Source: Gammaproteobacteria bacterium
GTDB taxonomy: Bacteria > Pseudomonadota > Gammaproteobacteria > UBA4575
Reading direction: 5' to 3'
Assembly: GCA_027297825.1 (NCBI GenBank)
Contig: JAPUHH010000230.1
Location: 1 to 26,855, forward strand
Length of the DNA stretch: 26,855 nt
Shown here in pieces: positions 14,599 through 23,203 of this stretch. The translations under genes and the position numbers were made by a program. Numbering within the stretch: the stretch's first letter is position 1; every line of letters starts with the position of its first letter. The notes below the pieces were generated by a model that made no database searches, had not been told where the DNA came from, and was given only the letters and a program-made list of their open reading frames with translations.

Positions 14599-16257
14599 AT
14601 GGTAATAAAGTTATCAGGTGGAAAGTTATACGATCCTGCTCATAAAATTGATGGACAGGTAACCGACCTCTATATCGTTGACGACAAAATCAGCAAAACT
14701 GCGCCCGCCAACAAAAAGATTGACCATTCATATGCTATTGATGACTGCATTGTAATGGCAGGAGCTATCGATATGCACACGCATATCGGTGGAGGCAAAG
14801 TAAATATCGCACGCACCATGATGCTGGAAGATCAACACGCACACCCTGATGCTAGATCTGGCAAATTTCGCAGCGGTAATGGTCATATTGTTCCTTCCAC
14901 CTTTAGTACAGGCTATCGGTATGCAGAAATGGGCTATACCGCTTGCTTTGAGCCAGCAGTATTACCTGTGAATGCACGCCAAGCCCATATGGAAATGGCC
15001 GACACTCCGATGATTGATAAAGGCGGCTATGTTCTGTTAGGAAATGATGATTTTTTACTTCGTATGATTCAACAAGGAGCTAGTCAGACCGCAGTTAATG
15101 ATTACGTTGCTTGGTTGTTGGATGCGACCCAATGCATTGGGGTAAAAGTAGTTAACCCTGGTGGCATTCATGCGTTTAAATATAATCAGCGCCGACTCGA
15201 TGTAGATGAAATAAGCCCAAGTGGTGTCACACCACGAAAAATTTTAACTGTATTGAGTAAAGCGGTACACGATCTTGGAATTCCACATCCATTACATGTA
15301 CATGCAAGTAACTTAGGTATTCCAGGCAATTTCGAGTCTACCCTCAGCACCATGACTGCCGCAGAAGGCTTGCCGATTCACTTAACACACATTCAGTTTC
15401 ACAGTTACGGCACCGAAGGGGATCATAAGTTTTCATCGGCAGCCTGCCAAATTGCGGAAGCAATAAATAATCAACCCAACATAACTGCTGACGTAGGCCA
15501 AATTATGTTTGGTCAAACCATCACCGCATCTGGGGATACCATGATGCAGTACTTCGGACATGAACATGCAAACCCAAAAAAATGGACCATCATGGACATT
15601 GAGTGTGAAGCAGGTTGCGGCGTTATTCCGTTTAAGTACCGGGATAAAAGTTTTGTAAATGCGTTGCAGTGGGCAATTGGCCTCGAAATATTCATTCAAG
15701 TTAACGACCCGTGGCGTGTGCTACTCACTACGGATCATCCGAATGGCGCACCATTCACCAGCTATCCGCATTTAATCAAATTACTGATGAACCGGTCTTT
15801 TAGAAACGACGTGTTGAGTGCAATTCATCCTGAAGCACAACAAATTTCAAACTTGGCCTCAATGGAACGTGAATATTCTTTGTATGAAATTGCTATCATG
15901 ACACGTGCCGCACCCGCTAAGATTCTCGGCCTAACTGATCACGGACATCTAGGAGACGGTGCAAAAGCGAATATCACGATATACCGCAAACAAGACGACA
16001 TAGAGCAAATGTTTACTAAGCCCATAATGGTATTTAAGAATGGCGAGTTAGTGGTTGAAAATGGAAAAGTGACTAAAACAGTACAAGGTATAACACACGT
16101 AGTGAAACCGGAATTTGATCGCTCAATCGAGAAGCCATTAAAAAAATATTTTGACGACTATCAAACCATTGCTTTTAACAATTTCAGAATCAGCTCGGAT
16201 GAAATGGCTGAATGTATTGGCGGTGAGATACAAATACACCCATGCAAGTTGAACTAG
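14599..16257 (+). CDS. fhcA: Formyltransferase/hydrolase complex subunit A (formylmethanofuran hydrolase)
   Basis: A 552-residue metal-dependent amidohydrolase homologous to FwdA/FmdA. It hydrolyses formylmethanofuran to formate and methanofuran. The metal-binding HxH is H60-T-H62 in 'AIDMHTHIGGG'. 'GVKVVNPGGIHAFKYN' offers the candidate bridging carboxylated Lys. Further metal or catalytic residues are in 'LHVHASNLG', 'HLTHIQFHSYG' and 'LLTTDHPNGAPFTSYP' (conserved Asp). 'SLYEIAIMTRAAPAKILGL' closes the domain, followed by the usual amidohydrolase C-terminal beta part. It starts ten bases after fhcB and stops four bases before fhcD, indicating one operon and a fixed subunit ratio. Confidence 0.96.
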   Translation: MVIKLSGGKLYDPAHKIDGQVTDLYIVDDKISKTAPANKKIDHSYAIDDCIVMAGAIDMHTHIGGGKVNIARTMMLEDQHAHPDARSGKFRSGNGHIVPSTFSTGYRYAEMGYTACFEPAVLPVNARQAHMEMADTPMIDKGGYVLLGNDDFLLRMIQQGASQTAVNDYVAWLLDATQCIGVKVVNPGGIHAFKYNQRRLDVDEISPSGVTPRKILTVLSKAVHDLGIPHPLHVHASNLGIPGNFESTLSTMTAAEGLPIHLTHIQFHSYGTEGDHKFSSAACQIAEAINNQPNITADVGQIMFGQTITASGDTMMQYFGHEHANPKKWTIMDIECEAGCGVIPFKYRDKSFVNALQWAIGLEIFIQVNDPWRVLLTTDHPNGAPFTSYPHLIKLLMNRSFRNDVLSAIHPEAQQISNLASMEREYSLYEIAIMTRAAPAKILGLTDHGHLGDGAKANITIYRKQDDIEQMFTKPIMVFKNGELVVENGKVTKTVQGITHVVKPEFDRSIEKPLKKYFDDYQTIAFNNFRISSDEMAECIGGEIQIHPCKLN

Positions 16258-16261
16258 AAAA

Positions 16262-17179
16262 ATGATTATTAACGGCGTTGTAATCGACGATACCTTTTCT
16301 GAAGCATTTTCTATGCGTGCAACACGCATTATTATTACCGCGATCAATTATAAATGGGCACGTCACGCGGCTGAAACCATGACAGGTTTTGCGACTTCTG
16401 TAATTGGATGCAAAGTCGAAGCGGGTATCGAAAGAGTCATTGGAAATCACGAAACACCGGATGGACGCCCCGGCATATCCGTTTTGCTTTTTTGCACGGA
16501 TAAAAAAACGCTAGAACAACAATTACAAGCAAGAGTAGGCCAATGCGTTCTCACCTGCCCCACTACCGCTGTATTTGCAGGCATGGATGGGGATGACCGA
16601 ATTGCTCTTGGAAAGAACTTGCGTTATTTCGGTGATGGCCATCAAATTTCCAAAATGATTGGTAACCAAAGATTCTGGCGAATACCAGTAATGGATGGTG
16701 AGTTTTTATGTCAGGAAACTACTGGATTTCAACGCGCAATTGGCGGTGGTAACTTACTGGTACTTGCGCGACACATATCCCAGGCTTTACTCGCGTGTGA
16801 AGCAGCCATTGACGCAATCAGTTCACTCCCCAATATTATTTTGCCTTTCCCAGGTGGCGGTGTCCGTTCTGGGTCTAAAGTGGGCTCTAAGTACAAAGAA
16901 TTATCTGCGTCTACCAATCACCCATTTTGCCCAACATTAAGAGGTGAGCCCGACAATAAACTTGATAGAAATATAGAAGCCGTAATGGAAATTGTTATCG
17001 ATGGTCTAACCAGAGAAGACATTTCCCTAGCAATGTCACGTGGCATTGAAGCAATTTGTGATTTAGGTAAGTCCCAAGGTATCGAAACCATTACTGGCGG
17101 CAATTTTGGAGGCAAACTGGGGCCACATCATTTTCATTTAAGAGAAATAATGGATGAGTCATACAACCGTTACCTATAA
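16262..17179 (+). CDS. fhcD: Formylmethanofuran:H4MPT formyltransferase (Fhc subunit D)
   Basis: A 305-residue homologue of archaeal Ftr. It moves the formyl group between tetrahydromethanopterin and methanofuran; in the bacterial oxidative direction the formyl goes from H4MPT to methanofuran. The start 'MIINGVVIDDTFSEAFSMRATRIIITA' is typical (family: 'DTFAEAF'). Other conserved parts are 'GCKVEAGIERVI', 'TPDGRPGISVLLF', 'CPTTAVFAGM', 'GGVRSGSKVGSKYK' and the end 'GGNFGGKLGPHHFHLREIM'. Length is near the archaeal 297. The last 26 bases overlap the start of fhcC, which suggests translational coupling. Confidence 0.97.
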   Translation: MIINGVVIDDTFSEAFSMRATRIIITAINYKWARHAAETMTGFATSVIGCKVEAGIERVIGNHETPDGRPGISVLLFCTDKKTLEQQLQARVGQCVLTCPTTAVFAGMDGDDRIALGKNLRYFGDGHQISKMIGNQRFWRIPVMDGEFLCQETTGFQRAIGGGNLLVLARHISQALLACEAAIDAISSLPNIILPFPGGGVRSGSKVGSKYKELSASTNHPFCPTLRGEPDNKLDRNIEAVMEIVIDGLTREDISLAMSRGIEAICDLGKSQGIETITGGNFGGKLGPHHFHLREIMDESYNRYL

Positions 17180-17978
17180 AGGCTCTGTTGAACAGCGCAT
17201 TGATATGCGTTGGTTAAGCAAAGTCATCACTCTATCACTCGATAGTGAACAAATCCTCAAAGAAACCATAGCAATTGGCAATCAGCAAACCACTATAGGT
17301 GAACTCTTTAATATCTCCGGTGATAACACTAGTAGCGATTACGTGCTAGAAAACGCTACACAAAAAATGGACTACATTGGACATGCCCTCACACAAAGCA
17401 ACACGCTTACAGTTATGGGTGATTGTGGATTTTATACGGGTGCCCAACTATTAGGCGGTAGAATAAAAATAGAAGGCAATACACATGACTTTTCCGGATG
17501 CGGAATGTCGAAAGGATTAATAGAAGTTAGCGGCAATTGTGGAAACCATACTGGCAGTGCTTTTACTGGTGGGAAAAAAGGCATGTCGGGCGGCACCATT
17601 CTCGTACATGGCAATAGCGGTAATTTTACGGGTGAGTTGATGCGACGCGGACTCATCATGATAGTTGGCGACATCGGTGATCATTGCGCCAACAGAATGA
17701 TCGCTGGAACAATTACAAATTTAGGGGCTACCGGAAAACATGTTGGTGCTGGCATGAAACGAGGCACCCTATTGTTCCCACACAAGCCAGAAAATATATC
17801 ACCAGGCTTTCATGACTGTGGTCGTCACAGCCTCGGCTATCTAACGCTTCTGCTACATGAAATAAGACGATTCAAAAGTGCCTTTCAATCTCTTCACCCG
17901 ATGCGACGGCGTGTACAACGTTATATCGGAGATACTACAGTAGAAGGTCAAGGCGAACTGCTCGTTTGGATTGGATAA
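17154..17978 (+). CDS. fhcC: Formyltransferase/hydrolase complex subunit C
   Basis: A 274-residue homologue of FwdC/FmdC, which shares its right-handed beta-helix with the C-terminal domain of glutamate synthase. Gly-rich repeats of the type GxxGxxxGxxMxxG run from about residue 80 to 210: 'GDCGFYTGAQLLGG', 'GNTHDFSGCGMSKG', 'GNCGNHTGSAFTGG', 'GNSGNFTGELMRRG', 'GDIGDHCANRMIAG' and 'GATGKHVGAGMKRG'. The subunit is structural and scaffolds the polyglutamyl methanofuran arm between FhcA and FhcD. It begins inside fhcD and is the last gene of the operon; no clear terminator follows. Confidence 0.95.
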   Translation: MSHTTVTYKGSVEQRIDMRWLSKVITLSLDSEQILKETIAIGNQQTTIGELFNISGDNTSSDYVLENATQKMDYIGHALTQSNTLTVMGDCGFYTGAQLLGGRIKIEGNTHDFSGCGMSKGLIEVSGNCGNHTGSAFTGGKKGMSGGTILVHGNSGNFTGELMRRGLIMIVGDIGDHCANRMIAGTITNLGATGKHVGAGMKRGTLLFPHKPENISPGFHDCGRHSLGYLTLLLHEIRRFKSAFQSLHPMRRRVQRYIGDTTVEGQGELLVWIG

Positions 17979-18281
17979 TAAGCTTTCTCCCCACTCAATA
18001 AACAAAAAAATATATACAAGTATAGCTAGCCATAAAAATAGTCATTAGCTTTTAAAATTCAACCGTAACTTGCGCCGCAAATAAGTCTCTATCATCTAGC
18101 TCATTGTCGAAATTGACCTTAACACTGGCGATCAATTTGAGTTTTTTGAATATACAAACATTCCATAACTACTCAAGATTGATAGTGAAGCCACTCGTTC
18201 CGCTACCTCTTTAATCACAAACATCATCAATAGGAGAAACTCTTTTGAGTGAATTGCACTTTTAATCAAGCCTTAAGTGAT
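17979..18281. other. 303-base convergent gap between fhcC and lysS
   Basis: No intact gene. The minus strand from 18173 to 18052 may be the relic of an outer-membrane protein gene (separate entry). The remaining 110 bases next to lysS show no terminator hairpin or gene. Confidence 0.5.
18052..18173 (-). pseudogene. Possible C-terminal remnant of an outer-membrane beta-barrel protein
   Basis: On the minus strand a short open stretch ends in LFAAQVTVEF followed by TAA, preceded by 'KLIASVKVNFDNELDDRD'. Alternating hydrophobic residues and a terminal Phe are what the last strand of a Gram-negative outer-membrane beta-barrel looks like. The frame is closed by a stop about 38 codons upstream, with no start codon or signal peptide, so it could only be a relic. 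The reading is short and could be accidental; I do not recognise a specific family. Confidence 0.3.
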
Positions 18282-19835
18282 CTACTTGACTGCTTTAATA
18301 CCTTTCGACGAGAGCTCCCCAACACCAGGATATGGCTTCATATGCGGAAATAAAATCACATCGCGGATAGTATGCGAGTTAGTAAATAACATCACTAGTC
18401 GATCGATGCCGACACCTTCACCTGCGGTAGGTGGCATTCCATATTCTAATGCGTGAATATAATCTTCGTCATAGTGCATAGCCTCATCATCACCAGCATC
18501 TTTTTCTGCAACTTGAGCTTCAAAGCGCTCGGCTTGATCTTCTGGATCATTAAGCTCTGAAAAACCATTCGCTAACTCGTGTCCGCCAACAAAAAACTCA
18601 AAGCGATCAGTTACGAATGGGTTTTCATCATTTCTACGTGCCAGCGGAGAAACCTCGGTAGGGTATGCAGTAATGAAAGTTGGATCCTTCAGCTTGCCTT
18701 CAACCGTCTTCTCAAATATTTCGATTTGAATTTTTCCTAAGCCGTAGCTTTCTTTTGTTGGGATGCCTAGATTCTCAGCAACTATTTTTGCATTGCCAAA
18801 ATTATCCAAATCCGCTTCTGTTAGTTTGGGATTAAAATGCAAAATAGACTCTTTCACCGTCATACGTGCGAATGGCTTACTAAAGTCATAAGTATCATCG
18901 CCATATTGAATCGATGTGGTGCTTAATACTTCGTTACAAATACCGCGTAGCATTTCTTCAGTGAGATCCATCAAGTCATGGTAGTCCGCATAGGCTTGAT
19001 AGAACTCCACCATGGTAAATTCTGGATTGTGATGAGTAGATAACCCTTCGTTACGGAAATTGCGATTAATCTCAAATACGCGCTCTACCCCGCCCACAAC
19101 AAGTCGCTTTAAATACAGTTCTGGTGCAACGCGCATATACAAAGGTATATCAAGCGCATTATGATGAGTTTCAAACGGTCTTGCAGTCGCACCACCCGGT
19201 ATCACTTGCATCATCGGGGTTTCTACTTCTACAAAGCTACGTGCAAGCAAAAACTCACGCAGGTATTGAATGATCTGTGTGCGCATTGCAAAAACTTTAC
19301 GCGACTCTGCATTCATTATTAGATCGACATAACGTTGGCGATAGCGTTTTTCGGTATCGGTTAAGCCATGAAACTTTTCTGGTAAGGGCCGCAATGACTT
19401 GGTTAACAACACCACGGATTGCATCATTATATATAGATCGCCTTTACCTGATTTATGTATTGGACCCTCTACACCGATGATGTCGCCGATATCCCAAGTA
19501 TCGATATCTTGCACAAGATCCTTCGGGAGCTTTTTTCGATCAATATAAGTTTGGATACGACCCGTCATGTCTTGCATTACTAAAAATGGGCCGCGTCTGG
19601 CCATAATGCGGCCCGCTACTTTAGCGAAATGTTTTAACTCGACTAATTCTTCTTTAGATTTATCACTTAGCTTTTCTTGCAAGTCTTGCGCATAGCTATC
19701 CCTTCGAAAGCTATTTGGGAAAGCATTGCCTTTTTCGCGTAACATTTTCAATTTTGTTCGACGTTGGGCAATGAGCTTATTCTCATCTATGTACTGGTCA
19801 ACGTTTTGGTTTTGCGTTTGTTTTTCGTTTGTCAT
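18282..19835 (-). CDS. lysS: Lysyl-tRNA synthetase (class II)
   Basis: A 517-residue class II aminoacyl-tRNA synthetase. The N-terminal OB-fold anticodon-binding domain is seen as 'VAGRIMARRGPFLVMQDMTGRIQTY' (about residues 70-95). Motif 2 is 'VFEINRNFRNEGLSTHHNPEFTMVEFY' and motif 3 'AGEGVGIDRLVMLFT' near the C-terminus. 'VIPGGATARPFETHHNALD' is characteristic of LysRS. Slightly longer than E. coli LysS (505) because of a polar N-terminal tail. It follows prfB by 34 bases, as in E. coli, where prfB and lysS form one operon. Confidence 0.97.
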   Translation of the reverse strand: MTNEKQTQNQNVDQYIDENKLIAQRRTKLKMLREKGNAFPNSFRRDSYAQDLQEKLSDKSKEELVELKHFAKVAGRIMARRGPFLVMQDMTGRIQTYIDRKKLPKDLVQDIDTWDIGDIIGVEGPIHKSGKGDLYIMMQSVVLLTKSLRPLPEKFHGLTDTEKRYRQRYVDLIMNAESRKVFAMRTQIIQYLREFLLARSFVEVETPMMQVIPGGATARPFETHHNALDIPLYMRVAPELYLKRLVVGGVERVFEINRNFRNEGLSTHHNPEFTMVEFYQAYADYHDLMDLTEEMLRGICNEVLSTTSIQYGDDTYDFSKPFARMTVKESILHFNPKLTEADLDNFGNAKIVAENLGIPTKESYGLGKIQIEIFEKTVEGKLKDPTFITAYPTEVSPLARRNDENPFVTDRFEFFVGGHELANGFSELNDPEDQAERFEAQVAEKDAGDDEAMHYDEDYIHALEYGMPPTAGEGVGIDRLVMLFTNSHTIRDVILFPHMKPYPGVGELSSKGIKAVK

Positions 19836-19869
19836 TTATAATTAATCATCCACTATCTACAGGCCACTC

Positions 19870-20965
19870 TTATAACCCACTTTTTAGGCTTGCTTCGATA
19901 AATTGATCAAGGTCTCCATCTAGTACAGCTTGCGTATTGCCTGTTTCCTCTAAGGTGCGCAAATCTTTAATACGCGATTGATCCAATACATAGGAACGAA
20001 TCTGACTTCCCCAACCAATATCAGCCTTATTTTCTTCAATAGCTTGTTGTTCACCACGACGTTTTTGTAATTCCAACTCGTAGAGTTTAGCTTTTAGCTG
20101 CTTCATCGCCACATCTTTATTTTTATGTTGCGAGCGATCATTTTGACATTGTGTCACAGTGCCAGTCGGCAAATGCGTAATACGTACAGCAGATTCTGTT
20201 TTATTCACGTGTTGACCTCCTGCACCACTGGCCCGATACACATCAATTCGCAAATCGGCTGGATTAATTTCTATATCAATATCATCGTCTACTTCGGGAG
20301 ACACAAATACCGCTGCAAATGAAGTGTGTCTTCGACTACCCGAATCAAAAGGAGATTTTCTCACTAAACGATGCACCCCTGTTTCTGTACGCAACCAACC
20401 AAAGGCATACTCACCTTCAAACTTGATGGTTGCACTTTTAATCCCTGCCACTTCACCAGGAGATACTTCAAGTAATTCAGTTTTAAATCCTTTGCGTTCA
20501 CCCCAGCGTAAATACATTCGCAATAGCATTTCTGCCCAATCTTGCGCTTCCGTGCCACCGGAACCTGATTGAACATCCATAAATGCATTATTAGGATCCA
20601 TTTCGCCGGCAAACATACGACGAAACTCAAGATCAGCAACACGTAATTCTAACTGTTGCAAATCATTTTGAATTGCCTGCAAAGTGTCTTGATCATCTTC
20701 TTCAGCAGCCATGGCCAATAAATCACTGGCCTCCGCGACACCGCTTTCCACGTCGTCAATGGTCTTTACCGCCACCTCGAGACTGGCCCGCTCTTTGCCC
20801 AATTTTTGAGCAAGTTCTGGCTGATTCCAGATGTCTGGATCCTCTAGCTCTCTGCTGACCTCATCAAGACGTTCACGTTTGTTCTCATAGTCAAAGATAC
20901 CCCCGTAAACTAGTAGAGCGAGTTTGCAAATCTTCAATTAAGTTTTGTAGTGGGTTAATTTCCAT
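19870..20965 (-). CDS. prfB: Peptide chain release factor 2, with programmed +1 frameshift
   Basis: RF2 recognises UGA and UAA stop codons and releases the finished peptide. The true start is the ATG at 20965: frame 0 encodes MEINPLQNLIEDLQTRSTSL-RGYL (24 residues) and hits TGA at 20893-20891. A +1 shift at CTT-T continues as 'DYENKRERLDEVSREL' to the stop at 19870, for 364 residues in all (E. coli: 365). So the CDS joins 20965-20894 and 20892-19870. The specificity tripeptide is SPF ('RKSPFDSG') and the catalytic GGQ is in 'ASGAGGQHVNKTES'. A single-frame reading would give a false N-terminus (MKICKLALLV). It sits between recJ and lysS. Confidence 0.97.
20890..20905 (-). promoter_or_regulatory. 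RF2 autoregulatory +1 frameshift site
   Basis: The minus strand reads CGGGGGTATCTTTGAC: an internal Shine-Dalgarno-like GGGGG, the usual three-base gap, the slippery CTT and the in-frame stop TGA followed by C. It is nearly identical to the E. coli prfB site. When RF2 is scarce the ribosome pauses at TGA and shifts to +1, so RF2 controls its own level. Confidence 0.95.
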
Positions 20966-21081
20966 ATTATTTAAGCCAGTTCATTGGCCGCGTATAGTAA
21001 CGTATATTAAATCCAAGCAGTAGAACCTGTTCCAATATCTGCATGAGCTATTAGTGAACAATAATGCTTTATCTTCACTCC

Positions 21082-22827
21082 CTACACGTCCGCTGGACCT
21101 AGTAATTGCACAATGAGTTGCACAGTTCGAACCCCTCTAAAATCGTTTACGCCTAGTTGATAGGCAATATGTACTTGGGTTAGATCTTCATGCCACTGAT
21201 ATTTATCTATATTAAATGCAATGGCATCCAATTTCCGCTTACCACCCGTGGGAGTTAAACTTAATTTCAAATGACGCTCGCCAACAATGCGATGATTATT
21301 TACAGTGAAAACGCCATCAAAAATAGGTTCAGGAAATCCTTGACCCCATGGACCCGCCCTGAATAATAATTCCGCTATATCTAAAGACAATTCTTCCTCT
21401 TTCAATTCGCCATCCGATAGAAGTATGGCATCGAGCTGTTCTTCAGACACCAGTTCTTTAATGGTTTGATCAAAAATACTTGCGAAGCTTGCAAACTTAT
21501 CTGCGTGTATGGATAACCCGGCGGCCATTGCATGCCCGCCAAAAGTATTAATTAAATCGGGGTATCGAGTTGCAATTAAGTCTAGCGCATCACGTATATG
21601 CAACCCTACTATGGATCGTGCAGACCCCTTTAGTTCATTTTCATTCGCTTTAGCAAATACAATCGTAGGTCGATGAAACCTTTCTTTAAGGCGTGCCGCT
21701 ACAATACCAATTACACCTTGATGCCAATCAGCGTCGAATACCGCAATTCCGAAGCGTTTCATTTCTATAGCATTTAATTTATTTGATGCATTGATGTTAT
21801 TTAATACATCAAGCGCTTGAACCTGCATCTGCTGCTCAATTTGTTTGCGCTCCTCGTTTAAGTTATTTAGTTGTTGGGCTAATAATCTTGCTTGCTCTTC
21901 ATTATCAGTAAGAAAACATTCAATACCCACAGACATATCTTCTAAGCGACCCGCCGCATTAATACGTGGGCCGATTACAAAACCGAGATCCGAAGAGCTT
22001 ATTTGAGACAGATTTTTTCCTGCAATAGAAAACAGGGCACGGATTCCAGCACAACATTTACCAGCGCGTATGCGGCGCAAGCCTTGGTCTACTAAAATAC
22101 GATTGTTGTAATCGAGTTTAGCGACATCTGCCACCGTACCGACCGCAACAATATCGAGAAATTGCGCCAAATTTGGTACGTCTATATTCTTATTTTCAAA
22201 CCAGCCTTGTTCACGTAGGTATGCGCGTAGTGCCGACAATACATAAAACACCACTCCCACCCCAGCCAGATGTTTACTTGGAAAGTCATCATTCGGTTGA
22301 TTGGGATTAATAATGACATCTGCCTGCGGCAACTCGCGGCCTGGTAAATGATGATCCGTAATCAAAACAGCAATGCCCTTAGCTTTTGCTGCAGCAACGC
22401 CTTCTATGCTCGAAATTCCATTATCGACCGTAATAATTAGACTAGGCTTGAAATCGGCTGCAACCCCAACAATTTCCGGCGTGAGTCCATAACCATATTC
22501 AAATCGATTAGGTACTAAATAATGAACATCAGTAAACCCAAAACTATTTAGGGCACGAATGAATAAAGCGGTGCTCGTGGCACCATCGGCATCAAAATCA
22601 CCCACAATTAGTATCCGTCGATCCTCAAACATATGACGGTAGATCAGCTCAATCCCCGCTTCTACGTTTAATAGTTTTTCAGGCGGCAGCGCTTTAGAGA
22701 GGGAATGATTCACCTCTTCTTCGCTGTTCACGCCGCGCTGAGCATAAATTCGTTGCAGAATGGGAGGCAGATCGTTGAAATGCTCGCTGAGTGCTGCTTT
22801 TGGGCGTCGCTTGATAGTCGTGAGCAT
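21082..22827 (-). CDS. recJ: Single-stranded-DNA exonuclease RecJ
   Basis: A 581-residue 5'-3' single-strand exonuclease of the DHH phosphoesterase family, used in RecF recombination, base-excision and mismatch repair. Metal-binding motifs are present in order: 'IVGDFDADGATST' (motif I), 'ITVDNGISS', 'LITDHHLPG' (the DHH motif), 'DIVAVGTVADV' and 'GPRINAAGRLEDM'. The DHHA1 part has 'GIVAARLKERFHRPTIVFA' and 'FGGHAMAAGLSI', and an OB-fold part ends the protein. Length matches E. coli RecJ (577). It is the first gene of the conserved recJ-prfB-lysS order, 116 bases before prfB. Confidence 0.97.
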   Translation of the reverse strand: MLTTIKRRPKAALSEHFNDLPPILQRIYAQRGVNSEEEVNHSLSKALPPEKLLNVEAGIELIYRHMFEDRRILIVGDFDADGATSTALFIRALNSFGFTDVHYLVPNRFEYGYGLTPEIVGVAADFKPSLIITVDNGISSIEGVAAAKAKGIAVLITDHHLPGRELPQADVIINPNQPNDDFPSKHLAGVGVVFYVLSALRAYLREQGWFENKNIDVPNLAQFLDIVAVGTVADVAKLDYNNRILVDQGLRRIRAGKCCAGIRALFSIAGKNLSQISSSDLGFVIGPRINAAGRLEDMSVGIECFLTDNEEQARLLAQQLNNLNEERKQIEQQMQVQALDVLNNINASNKLNAIEMKRFGIAVFDADWHQGVIGIVAARLKERFHRPTIVFAKANENELKGSARSIVGLHIRDALDLIATRYPDLINTFGGHAMAAGLSIHADKFASFASIFDQTIKELVSEEQLDAILLSDGELKEEELSLDIAELLFRAGPWGQGFPEPIFDGVFTVNNHRIVGERHLKLSLTPTGGKRKLDAIAFNIDKYQWHEDLTQVHIAYQLGVNDFRGVRTVQLIVQLLGPADV

Positions 22828-23195
22828 AGTTTAGATCAATCTTTTAAAAGTAAATAAGCGCGGCCATTCTAAACAAGAAATCGAGCCATCACTGCTTTAA
22901 AATTTGAATTAAGAATATAGAACGGTTCACACCACTTACACAACTGTGCAAAATAATCAACACTTATTATATTTATTATTAGCTACTTAATTATAATAGC
23001 TCATGTTAATACTAGATTAATAAGTTAGATCACTACTGCACTTTATATCATTCAATACCTCATTACCCTTTTAGTACGGCCCATCAAAGCAGCATGATTG
23101 ATCAAACAATATCCAGGGATAACGTTATAAGATGATGCTCGAAACTAACACTGCACACTTAACCCACATGGACGCATTCGGTTTAAATCTGACTC
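22828..23195. other. 368-base divergent gap between recJ and the DHPS-like gene
   Basis: It must hold divergent promoters. A TATAAT at 22992-22997 on the plus strand, between short arms AGCTA and TAGCT, is a possible -10 element for the cofactor genes, but lacks a good -35. A 23-codon ORF at 23132-23203 overlaps the next gene (separate entry). Nothing else is recognised. Confidence 0.4.
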
Positions 23196-23203
23196 ATGTC
23201 TGA
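23132..23203 (+). CDS. Possible 23-residue leader ORF overlapping the DHPS-like gene
   Basis: Reads MMLETNTAHLTHMDAFGLNL-THV and stops at TGA (23201-23203), overlapping the first eight bases of the next gene (ATG at 23196). AGGGAT lies about 12 bases upstream, whereas the downstream ATG has no ribosome binding site of its own, so coupled translation is conceivable. No similarity is recognised. It may be a chance ORF. Confidence 0.25.
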   Translation: MMLETNTAHLTHMDAFGLNLTHV

